Of a DNA stretch of 14,158 nt, positions 1-5,400 are shown piece after piece. The notes under the pieces are model-generated. The model was not told where the DNA came from. It did no database searches and was given only the letters and a program-made list of their open reading frames with translations. The position numbers and the translations under genes were made by a program. Numbering within the stretch: the first letter of the stretch is position 1; every line of letters starts with the position of its first letter. The stretch is from Baffinella frigidus (Eukaryota > Cryptophyceae > Cryptomonadales > Baffinellaceae), in NCBI GenBank assembly GCA_026770585.1, contig MU646309.1, forward strand, positions 140,458-154,615. The letters are read 5' to 3'.

Positions 1-3000
1 GACCTGGTGGGGGAGGGTGCGGTGGATGGGCTGGTTGGGGAAGTGTGCGCGCAGGATGTGCCGCGGGTGCAGCAACGCCTCCTCGCCTGCTTACGACCCT
101 CACAGTTATGAGAGTCGTGAGTGCTCGTTGCTCGAGGTGTATGACGGTTATGCGCCCCCCCTCCTGTTCGAGAGTTATGAGCCCTCGGCCCGTACATGAC
201 ATATCCCATGTCAGTAAGCTGTGAGTCACCCCCGTACAATTCACAGTCCCCAGTACGAGCGCCAGCGGAAGTGTGCGCGCAGGATGTGCCGCGGGTGCCC
301 ACTCGAGGATGCTGGAGGACCCTATTTACATGTGGGGTTGTAAACATTTGTACCAGGATAACGTAACCAACCTCGTGACTGCGCTAATTTCGCAGAGTTA
401 CGTCACCAACCTCACGAAAGTTACTACACAAACGCCCACTTGTAAAAGCAAACGATTTTAAATAGGCCCCTATAGCATTCTCGTGTGGGCAGCAGCGCCT
501 GCCCGCCAGCTTATTTCAAGCCAAACCCAATCAAATCAAGCGATTTCCGTAGGAAATGGATTAGCCCTTCGAAGGGTCCAAGGCTGGACCCCTTTCTAAG
601 TCATTCCTGGTACACACCGAAAACACATTAGATGTGCCGCGGGTGCAGCAGCGCCTCCTCCCCTGGTTACCCCCCCGAACGAGGGGCACCCCCACCCCCT
701 AACACAGAGGCAACCAACACAGCCAAGCGCATTGCTGCTGAACCCAAACTCCTAACCCCTAGCCCCCAGGGGGTGGGGGTTCCCCGAGTTACAAGACAGT
801 TGTGAGTCCTCCTTACGAGAGTTGCAAGAACGTTGACGGCAAGACCTAGTGAGAGAAGGCATGTGCACTCTGTTCTGTTTCGAGTTGTATTTCAACGAGT
901 AGAGTGCACATGACTTCTCACACTAGGTCTTGCCTTCTCTCACCAGGTCTTGTGGGGGGGAGCGGCACCGCAGAGCGCGTCGATGGCGTGGAGGAGCCTC
1001 ATGCAGTCGAAATACAACGCGTTGTGTTTCGACGGCGCCACAGGTTTCTGGACCATTGCCAAACAAACCAAGAACGCAGCGAAACTAATCCTGATTAGGC
1101 ATATGGTTGCGGTGATGAGGAGCGGCACCACAGAGGGCGTCGATGGCGTGCAGGAGGGGCGGAGAGTGCGGCAGCGCATGGAACGCCGCCAGCCTCTGCA
1201 CCTGTCAGGTGTGTGGATGCTATCAGAGACGATCTCTCCCCGTTGGATGGTGCTGTCAGAGACGATCAGGGGACCCTCCGGTGGGGACATCCCTTGGGAT
1301 GTCCTACCGTGGGTAGGACAACTTTCCTGGGAGGGTCAATAGGAGGGAGCGCGTGGAACGCCGCAAGCCTCTGCACATGCAAATGTCAATTCCCTGCAAA
1401 TGTCAATTCCCTGCAAATGTCAATTCCCTGCAAATGTCAATTCCCTGTAAGTCCGCTGAACACCTCTAAACACAAATACGCCATACGGCGTTTGATGGAG
1501 GCATGCATGCTCCCGTTTGGTAGATGCTGTCAGGTGCGAACGCGAGATACCTTTCAGCTATCTCTCAGTCTATTTGGGCTCCGGAGGAGAGTGCGGCAGC
1601 GAGTGGAACGCCGCCAGTCTCTGCACCTGCTCCCGGTGTACAGACGCAGTCAGCGAGATCCCTTCAGTACTACCAACACGGCCGCCATTTAAACCAACAC
1701 GGCCGCCATTCAAGGGCCAGTCCACTGCGAATCCGAAGATTTTGTAAAAGTCAACACCCCCACAAATCTGTCACCTTTAGAAACGAGATACGCGTTCTGT
1801 GTACTTGGATTTTCGATTTTCGCTTTGAGTTGACTAATACAAAAACTTGGCCCTAGCAGTGTACTAGTATGCAGTCATGCGGATCCTTCCCCCCGGGGAG
1901 CGTCTGCAGGGGCGGGTGCAGATTTCATCCGGACTTCATTCGCACAGGGACAGCAGATTGGCGATTGTGTTAGATGTGTTGTCATTCTCATAGGGACAGC
2001 AGATTGGTGATTGTGTTGGGTGTGTTGTCATTCTCATAAGGACAGCAGATTGGTGATTGTGTTGGGTGTCTTGTCATATTGGGTGGGCGTGCCGCATGAT
2101 CGGTCAAGAATACGATTTCATGTGGAAACTCTTGTAAATTATAAAGTTGGTCTCAATCAAAATTACTTCACGTTTATTTCAATATTACTACTTAAGATCG
2201 TTCCGTGTAGTAAATTTCATTGGACCAAGTTGATAGATTATAAGTGTCTCGATATGAGATTAGCCTGGAAGGCCTAGCTCTGTCTGAGTAAGACAGGGCT
2301 CGCCACAAAATCCATTCACACCAGGAAATTCAGTACAAACGTGCAACCGAGATACATGTATGGAGCGCACAGTTTTACTCAGGCAGAGCTATGTATCGAC
2401 CACGCCAGAATGATCGAGGGAATCCGACGCCTTATCCGCACCAGATCTGGCGCAGTCGACTTAAGAAGTCAAGGCATTTCCCTTGAAAGATGTCAAACGT
2501 GGATGTTTCGAGTGCCCTGGCGTGGGAAGGCGGGGAGGTACCCGGTCGAAGATGGGCCAGTCGTGCGGATCCTTCCCCCCCTCCAGCGTCTCCGCGGGCG
2601 GGCGCGCGCAGAGCGTGCCGAGACGCGCGTCGCTTTGTTCGGTGGGGTCGAGCCACGCCAGGTCCTTGAGCTCGCTCACCACCTCCCCCCGCAGCGCCAG
2701 GACCTGCCCCACCCACGTTGAATTTATGAACTTGGGTTCGATCAAAATTACTACACCTTTGCTTTAATATTTACTAATAAAGATCGTTATGTGTAGTAAA
2801 TTTCATTGAATCCAGTTTGTGAATTATAAGTGTTTCCATATGAGATGGATCCTTCCCCCCCGGCAGCGTCTCCGCGGGCGGGCGCGCGCAGAGCGTGCCG
2901 AGACGCGCGTCGCTCTGTTCCGCAGGGTCGAGCCATTGGAGCTCTTTGAGCTCACGCACCACCTCCCCCCGCATCGCCAACACCTGTGGGGGGGACGAAT

Positions 3001-5163
3001 AGTCCGTGACCATCACGGACTATTCTCAAGGTGGCATCCCAGGTCTTAGCGACCGTTATCCCTCTAGCGACCGTGATCCCCGCTGGGGGAAACGAGGCGC
3101 TGAGGCTGAGGTAGGGGTGTACATGTCTCAACAAAGTGAGACATGCACACCCCCTACCAACCCGGTCTAAACAAACTGCGCGCGTCACAACACTTGCCGA
3201 CCGTACGCCCGCCGAAAATCACAATACGTTTGGTTTACTATTACCAATAGAGGCTAGAAATAGAAAGCGTCGCTCTGCTCCGCAGGGTCGAGCCATTGGA
3301 GCCATTTGAGCTCCCGCACCACCTCCCCCCGCATCGCCAGAACCTGTTAGGTTTTAGTTTTTAGGGATTAGGGTTTAGTGGTTCCACGCCAGAGTGCAGA
3401 AGAGGGTTGGATTTTTTAAAACGTGACAGGACACGGTTGTTGACTTTTGAAAACCACTGTCTTGAGAGGAAATCGACGTTGACGAACCCCTCCAAGACTC
3501 TGGCGTGGTTGGGGTTTAGGGTTTAGGGTTTAAGGTATGGGGTTTAGGGTTCAGGATGCGCGACGCATGGTCGGCGATACCCGGTCCCGGCTCGGCAGTC
3601 TACCTCTGTCTCACTCTTTTTCAGCCCACCACTTTCGTGGGCCCGGGATCTTTTCCGCTCCAAAGCTGACGGTTTTGAGCCGCACACCCAGCATGCCAAT
3701 TTGAGAATAGTCATGCAACCCGACTGAGTATGAGGCAGAGCTGGGGCTCCGCGCCCCTCTCCGAAGTGGACTTCCCGAGTTCGTTTGGAAAGGTCGATTT
3801 CTACCAGGGTCCACACGGTGGGCTTCGAGGGTTTTGGGACCCCTAGATTTAGCGGTAACGCGACCAAATTTGCATCAGGAAATCCTCAAAGTTAACTGCC
3901 GACAGGGTAAGTTGACTTTTGATGAAAGGTTCGTAGTACACCGTGTGGGTTGCCCGATCAGGACAATTTCATAGGGAAACGACTCGAAATTAGGGTAGTT
4001 TGGCCCACGGAATCGCCTACCGTAGGCCGTAGGGCTCCTAGGACCACAGTTTTTGGGGGGCCTAGGCGCCCCTCGGCCTACGGTAGGCAACCCGTAGGCT
4101 AAACTACCCTAATTTCGAGACATTTGACGACTAAACTTCTCCATCCACTTAGCAGCGAGCGAAGACCTTTTCACCTTCAATTCAAGGTGAAATTCCGGTT
4201 GGGTTCAAAGGAGATGGACAAAATTCTGGTACAAATCGTTGAAATGGACTGTATCCGTGAAGCCCTCGGTGGCTGCTAAGTGGCACATGTCATCGCGATC
4301 CATAATAGAATTTATCTCGGAACTGTCCTTCTAAACGATTCTTGGTACAAATCCAGATATTTTAAAGCCCTAAAACTACGAATATTTTAAAATCCTAAAA
4401 GTTCTTGGTACAAATTTTCGTTTAGACGGACATCCCTGAGATTAATTATATTTGGTGCTGGGACTAAAGTGGTAAATCTACCTGAGGAAACGAACTCGGG
4501 AAGTCCACTTCGAAGTTAGTCGCCAAACGACCCAAAATTAGGGTAGTTTGGCCTACGGGTTGCCTACCGTAGGCCGAGGGGCTCCTAGGGCCAAAACAAC
4601 CAGTGGTCCACGGAGTCCTACGGCCTACGGTAGGCAATTCCGTAGGCTAGACTACCCTAATTTCGGGTCGTTTCCCTCAGAAAGTCCGGGTGGCAAGAAA
4701 GGACCTTTTCGCGGTCGAGCAATCCTCGCAGAAGGACGTAGCCGTCCCGTGCCATCTTTGCCCGCAGCTCGTCGCCCCGTCCCTCCCTCAGCAGATCCAC
4801 CGAGTCCTCCAGCTCTCGCATCGTCCCGATCTGTCTGGCCCCATCGTGCCGACCGCGCGCAGCGATCCCTCTCGCGGGACGGCCGACGAGCGGATGGTCT
4901 CGTCTGGCGGACTCAAAGCGTCGACTGGGAGCGTCGACTGCCCCTCCCGCAACTGCTGCGCGTGCAGCTGTGCTCGCGCCCACAGATGCCCTCTGGATGG
5001 ACAGGAACGGCATGGAACCCAACCACGAACCGCCGGGTACTCCGGGTACTGACGCTTGCGAGCGACCCACCACGCGCGCGGCGAGCGCTTGGGGGAGCGC
5101 CGCAGTCGAACGCTTCAGCCGCTGCATCGCCTGGTGATTCAACCACGCGTTCCTGGCGGCCAT
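1..5163 (-). CDS. PhyH-family (phytanoyl-CoA dioxygenase-like) gene, 5' part, multi-exon
   Basis: Gene-level entry; coding exons are 5163-4705, 2703-2542, 1201-1129 and 86-4, and the gene continues beyond base 1. Spliced, it reads as the N-terminal half of a PhyH-family Fe(II)/2-oxoglutarate dioxygenase. It has DGYVLLRGLLDREK, then RGEVVSELKDLAWLDP, then VQRLAAFHALPHSPP, then a helix ending DALCGEEALL, then HPRHILRAHFP and finally LPHQ, where the first iron ligand His of HxD should be followed by Asp in the next exon. Phases agree at all three junctions (0, 0, 1). The family oxidises hydrophobic or small substrates with O2 and 2-oxoglutarate; the substrate here cannot be told. The identification rests on remembered family patterns, not on a search. 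Most of the span is intron with extra exon copies and MITEs. Confidence 0.8.
4..86 (-). CDS. PhyH gene exon 4 (last exon visible)
   Basis: The acceptor GTAAGCAG| precedes 86, and the exon ends at CAG|GT with donor bases 3-2. It is 83 bases: two bases finishing a Gly codon, then 27 codons reading EEALLHPRHILRAHFP and ending HRTLPHQ. HPR and the closing HQ fit the segment of PhyH proteins that leads into the Fe(II)-binding HxD motif; the Asp would be the first residue of the next exon, outside the window. Confidence 0.8.
261..505 (-). pseudogene. PhyH exon 4 copy split by MITE A1
   Basis: The 5' part of the exon copy (minus strand, about 505-489) and the rest (298-261) are separated by a 190-base MITE (299-488). 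The flanking GC dinucleotide is duplicated at 297-298 and 489-490. Bases 267-298 are identical to 39-70 of the intact exon 4. This copy can no longer encode the HPRHILR segment without removal of the insert. Confidence 0.7.
299..488. mobile_element. MITE family A, copy A1
   Basis: 190 bases with about 30-base terminal inverted repeats, starting CCACTCGAGGATGCTGGAGG and ending with the complement-like ATAGCATTCTCGTGTGG. A GC dinucleotide flanks both sides, while the two other exon 4 copies carry a single GC, showing a 2-base target-site duplication. No transposase is encoded. Confidence 0.85.
631..667 (-). pseudogene. PhyH exon 4 copy, 5' fragment
   Basis: The minus strand reads EEALLHPRHI after an acceptor GGTAACCAG|, then breaks into unrelated sequence with a stop. 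TTG/CTG is a synonymous change relative to the intact exon. This copy and the intact exon preserve the unoccupied form of the A1 insertion site. Confidence 0.55.
838..934. repeat. Fold-back with 33-base arms
   Basis: Arms 838-870 and 902-934 are inverted copies with about two mismatches (GGCAAGACCTAGTG outermost). The 31-base loop itself has a small GTTG/CAAC stem. A second partial copy of the right arm follows at 935-954. Confidence 0.85.
969..1000 (-). CDS. PhyH exon 3 copy, 3' part with donor
   Basis: The minus strand reads LLHAIDALC followed by the same phase-1 GT donor (GT at 968-967) as the complete exon. Synonymous changes against it are CTG/CTC, GCC/GCG and TGT/TGC. The 5' half is missing, and a 28-base palindrome (1008-1035) lies just upstream. 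Confidence 0.45.
1008..1035. repeat. 28-base near-perfect palindrome
   Basis: GTCGAAATACAACG followed by CGTTGTGTTTCGAC: the arms match at 13 of 14 positions with no loop. Confidence 0.85.
1129..1201 (-). CDS. PhyH gene exon 3, complete copy
   Basis: A 73-base exon with a clear acceptor (CACACCTGACAG|) and a donor at GT 1128-1127 (phase 1). It reads VQRLAAFHALPHSPP then LLHAIDALC plus one base. This matches the helix of PhyH proteins that precedes the conserved HPR segment. Joining its last G to the GC that starts exon 4 gives a Gly codon and DALCGEEALLHPR, which is the expected family sequence. It is the only one of four exon 3 copies with both borders. Confidence 0.8.
1272..1337. repeat. 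Nested stems, three-way-junction-like
   Basis: GACCCTCC (1272-1279) pairs with GGAGGGTC (1330-1337). Inside are GGACATCCC/GGGATGTCC (1285-1293, 1296-1304) and GTCCTACC/GGTAGGAC (1301-1308, 1312-1319); the last two share bases and so are alternatives. Preceded by a repeat of CAGAGACGATC (1229 and 1258 region). Confidence 0.6.
1345..1378 (-). pseudogene. PhyH exon 3 copy, short 5' fragment next to a 17-base tandem array
   Basis: This is a fragment of about 30 bases (minus reading QRLAAFHALP). Its acceptor side has been replaced by a tandem array of GCAAATGTCAATTCCCT. Its differences from the complete exon are again mostly third-position (CTG/CTT, CTG/CTC). Confidence 0.45.
1379..1446. repeat. 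17-base tandem repeat, four units
   Basis: GCAAATGTCAATTCCCT is repeated four times exactly. It replaces the acceptor side of a PhyH exon 3 fragment. Confidence 0.95.
1579..1626 (-). CDS. PhyH exon 3 copy, 5' part
   Basis: This copy reads VQRLAAFHSLPHSPP after an acceptor GGGAGCAG|, then runs into unrelated sequence and a stop. Compared with the complete exon 3 the changes are AGG/AGA, CAT/CAC, CCG/CCT and CCC/CCG (all synonymous) plus one Ala/Ser. No usable donor follows directly, so it is probably a partial duplicate, or the remnant of an alternative exon. Confidence 0.5.
1672..1710. repeat. Duplicated ACCAACACGGCCGCCATT
   Basis: An 18-base unit at 1672-1689 and 1693-1710, period 21. Confidence 0.9.
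1871..1920 (-). pseudogene. PhyH exon 2 copy 2D, fragment of the 3' part
   Basis: This is about 50 bases homologous to the end of exon 2 (minus-strand reading LQTLPGGKDPHD). It lacks the acceptor half and has no donor in the right place. It shares the bases before GGATCC with 2A, which 2B has lost, so it was not copied from 2B as it stands now. Confidence 0.5.
1946..2082. repeat. 46-base tandem repeat, about three units
   Basis: Units begin AGGGACAGCAGATTGG near 1946, 1992 and 2038, with a few substitutions. They lie in the intron between the PhyH exon 2 and exon 3 copy groups. Confidence 0.9.
2118..2262. mobile_element. Fold-back family F, copy F1
   Basis: AT-rich element with diverged arms of about 55 bases. 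TCAATCAAAATTACTTCACG at the left pairs with CGTGTAGTAAATTTCATTGG at the right, and GGAAACTCTTGTAAATTAT pairs with ATAGATTATAAGTGTCTC. No coding capacity. Confidence 0.7.
2275..2391. mobile_element. Family B-type short MITE
   Basis: TAGCTCTGTCTGAGTAAGAC at the left is matched in inverted orientation by GTTTTACTCAGGCAGAGCTA at the right, giving about 20-base terminal repeats of the B type. The interior is unrelated to other B copies. Confidence 0.65.
2542..2703 (-). CDS. PhyH gene exon 2, complete copy (2A)
   Basis: This 54-codon exon has a GGGGCAG| acceptor just upstream (3' splice site after 2704) and a GT donor at 2541-2540, both in phase 0. It reads VLALRGEVVSELKDLAWLDP, continues through LGTLCARPPAETLEGGKDP and ends HDWPIFDR. 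The RGEVV...WLDP stretch matches the region after the first strand of PhyH proteins. It is the only one of four exon 2 copies with both splice sites and the full 3' end, so it is the best candidate for the constitutive exon. A fold-back element (2720-2846) begins just upstream of its acceptor. Confidence 0.8.
2720..2846. mobile_element. Fold-back family F, copy F2
   Basis: The core TTCGATCAAAATTACTACAC ... GTGTAGTAAATTTCATTGAA and the right end AATTATAAGTGTTTCCATAT match F1; the left end is shortened. Its right edge is the point where PhyH exon copy 2B is cut, and its left edge is next to the exon 2A acceptor. Confidence 0.7.
2847..2983 (-). CDS. PhyH exon 2 copy 2B, 3' end missing
   Basis: The acceptor CCCCCCCACAG| is good and the frame is open: VLAMRGEVVRELKELQWLDP, then the same LGTLCARPPAETL and PGGKDP. 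The copy stops at GGATCC, exactly where fold-back element F2 starts, so the HDWPIFDR end and its donor are gone. Against copy 2A there are about 15 differences in the first 72 bases, mostly synonymous or conservative, then none for the next 51 bases. It could be an alternative exon cut by an insertion, or a partial duplicate homogenised on one side. Confidence 0.55.
2997..3025. repeat. Hairpin just upstream of exon 2B acceptor
   Basis: GAATAGTCCGTGA pairs perfectly with TCACGGACTATTC across a 3-base loop. On the minus strand it lies about 13 bases before the 2B 3' splice site and could affect recognition of that site. Confidence 0.9.
3048..3080. repeat. Short tandem duplication AGCGACCGT(T/G)ATCCC
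   Basis: Two imperfect units side by side in the PhyH intron. Confidence 0.75.
3110..3158. repeat. Hairpin with 21-base arms
   Basis: GGTAGGGGTGTACATGTCTC pairs with GAGACATGCACACCCCCTACC over a 6-base loop. Confidence 0.9.
3267..3343 (-). CDS. PhyH exon 2 copy 2C, 5' half only
   Basis: This third copy has a plausible acceptor (CCTAACAG|) and encodes VLAMRGEVVRELKWLQWLDP and AEQSDA, then ends abruptly at 3267 in unrelated AT-rich sequence with no GT donor. It is closer to copy 2B than to 2A. It is probably a broken duplicate. Its acceptor could compete with the real one. Confidence 0.5.
3346..3555. repeat. Telomere-like tract (TTTAGGG orientation) interrupted by MITE L
   Basis: Degenerate TTAGGGTTTAG units at 3346-3383 and 3509-3555 flank element L. 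In the direction of PhyH transcription this reads CCCTAAA, the same sense as in most introns of the other gene. Confidence 0.85.
3384..3508. mobile_element. MITE L inside telomere-like tract
   Basis: 125 bases with terminal CCACGCCAGAGT and ACTCTGGCGTGG (12-base perfect inverted repeats; weaker pairing further in). A TT dinucleotide flanks each side, consistent with a 2-base duplication. Confidence 0.8.
3600..3743. mobile_element. MITE family B, copy B1
   Basis: Starts CTACCTCTGTCTCACTC and ends GAGTATGAGGCAGAGCTGG. The interior GCTCCAAAGCTGACGG and CACCCAGCATGCC...GAATAGTC is shared with other B copies. Confidence 0.75.
3811..3948. mobile_element. MITE family E, copy E1
   Basis: 138 bases, terminal CCACACGGTG and CACCGTGTGG, flanked by GT on both sides. 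In inverted orientation it matches the element at 11926-12073 along most of its length. Confidence 0.8.
3983..4119. mobile_element. Fold-back family C, copy C1
   Basis: Arms of about 47 bases: CTCGAAATTAGGGTAGTTTG... at the left, and ...CTACCCTAATTTCGAG at the right. Each arm contains the 12-base palindrome GCCTACCGTAGG or its equivalent. Confidence 0.85.
4145..4283. mobile_element. MITE family D, copy D1
   Basis: 139 bases, terminal CCACTTAGCAGC and GCTGCTAAGTGG. Shares the internal GTACAAATCGTTGA and TGGACTGTATCCGTGAAGCC with D2 (10247-10385), which has exactly the same length. Confidence 0.9.
4330..4436. repeat. AT-rich inverted and direct repeats
   Basis: CTAAACGATTCTTGGTACAA and its near copy GTTCTTGGTACAAATTTTCG lie about 75 bases apart, with TCTAAACGA/TCGTTTAGA as inverted ends and a duplicated ATATTTTAAA(A)YCCTAAAA between. 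Confidence 0.7.
4525..4673. mobile_element. Fold-back family C, copy C2
   Basis: 149 bases with long arms, AAACGACCCAAAATTAGGGT ... and ... ACCCTAATTTCGGGTCGTTT. It begins about 30 bases inside PhyH intron 1, next to the exon 1 donor. A short family C fragment (GCCTACGGTAGGC) also occurs near 7394. Confidence 0.85.
4705..5163 (-). CDS. PhyH gene exon 1 with putative targeting leader
   Basis: The ATG at 5163-5161 opens a 153-codon exon that ends at an AAG|GT donor (GT at 4704-4703). Roughly the first 85 residues contain no acidic residue and many Arg and Ala (start MAARNAWLNHQAMQRLKRS), as in a mitochondrial or plastid presequence. The conserved part begins near residue 112 with MRELEDSVDLLREG and ends DGYVLLRGLLDREK, the usual N-terminal strand and turn of PhyH domains. 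The phase-0 donor joins exon 2 to give EK-VLALRGEVV. Open frames on the opposite strand here are shadows. An upstream non-coding exon is possible. The start context has G at +4 but C at -3. Confidence 0.82.
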
Positions 5164-5355
5164 CTGGCCGCGTTTTTTCGTTCAATTCTCGCTCTGCAAA
5201 CGAAAAAACGATGACTTTTGACGCCAGAAGTCATTTTTGTTGACGTTTCACGCCAAAAGTCCAAGATATTTTTTAAATCGACTTGTAAAAACGGTGGGCG
5301 TAGGTGGGGTGGAAGCTCTCACTCCCACTGAGAGGAGTAGGTCCCTTACAGCAGA
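5164..5355. promoter_or_regulatory. Putative bidirectional promoter between the two genes
   Basis: About 190 bases separate the two start codons of the divergent genes. It contains a perfect 12-base inverted repeat, CGTTTTTTCGTT (5171-5182) with AACGAAAAAACG (5199-5210), a second one GACTTTTGACG/CGCCAAAAGTC (5213-5223, 5251-5261) and an AT-rich stretch ATATTTTTTAAAT (about 5266-5278). The head-to-head layout suggests shared control; nothing here proves promoter activity. Confidence 0.5.
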
Positions 5356-5400
5356 ATGGACGACCGCGCGACCTACTTCGCCGCGACGTCCTTCACCCAG
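5356..5400 (+). CDS. Tetraspanin-like gene exon 1
   Basis: ATG with A at -3 and G at +4 opens MDDRATYFAATSFTQ, which ends at CAG|GTGCGC in phase 0. Upstream TTACAG at 5346-5351 could be the 3' end of a leader intron. Short, so the call depends on the match of its phase with exon 2. Confidence 0.55.

Larger units (their letters stand above)
957..1162. repeat. Direct repeat around PhyH exon 3 ends
   Basis: GGAGCGGCACC and GCGTCGATGGCGTG occur at about 959-993 and again at 1119-1153. This is the exon 3 3' end with its donor. Between them lie the palindrome 1008-1035 and unrelated intronic sequence. Confidence 0.7.
3762..4512. mobile_element. Composite element with perfect 25-base terminal inverted repeats
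   Basis: Bases 3762-3786 (CGAAGTGGACTTCCCGAG...) are the exact reverse complement of 4488-4512. The 751 bases enclosed hold MITE E1, fold-back C1, MITE D1 and AT-rich repeats, that is, a nest of separate insertions. No open frame of note. It lies in the large PhyH intron 1. Confidence 0.75.

Noticed and set aside
273-461. Similar peptides (LEGPI/LEDPI...LYQD) in three places
   Set aside because: They come from the terminal repeats of MITE A and occur in both orientations; not a protein family.
1272-1337. tRNA gene
   Set aside because: The stems overlap, and there is no anticodon arm, T-loop sequence or acceptor stem of the right spacing.
1379-1446. CRISPR-like repeat
   Set aside because: The 17-base units are directly adjacent with no spacers, in eukaryotic intron sequence.
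4548-5243. Long plus-strand open frame (231 codons)
   Set aside because: It lies antisense to PhyH exon 1, whose minus-strand frame has family motifs and a proper donor; GC-rich codon use explains the open shadow frame.
5356-5400. Similarity of exon 1 to BspA-type surface repeats (ATSF.Q)
   Set aside because: Only a few residues match and the exon joins in phase with a membrane helix; chance resemblance.
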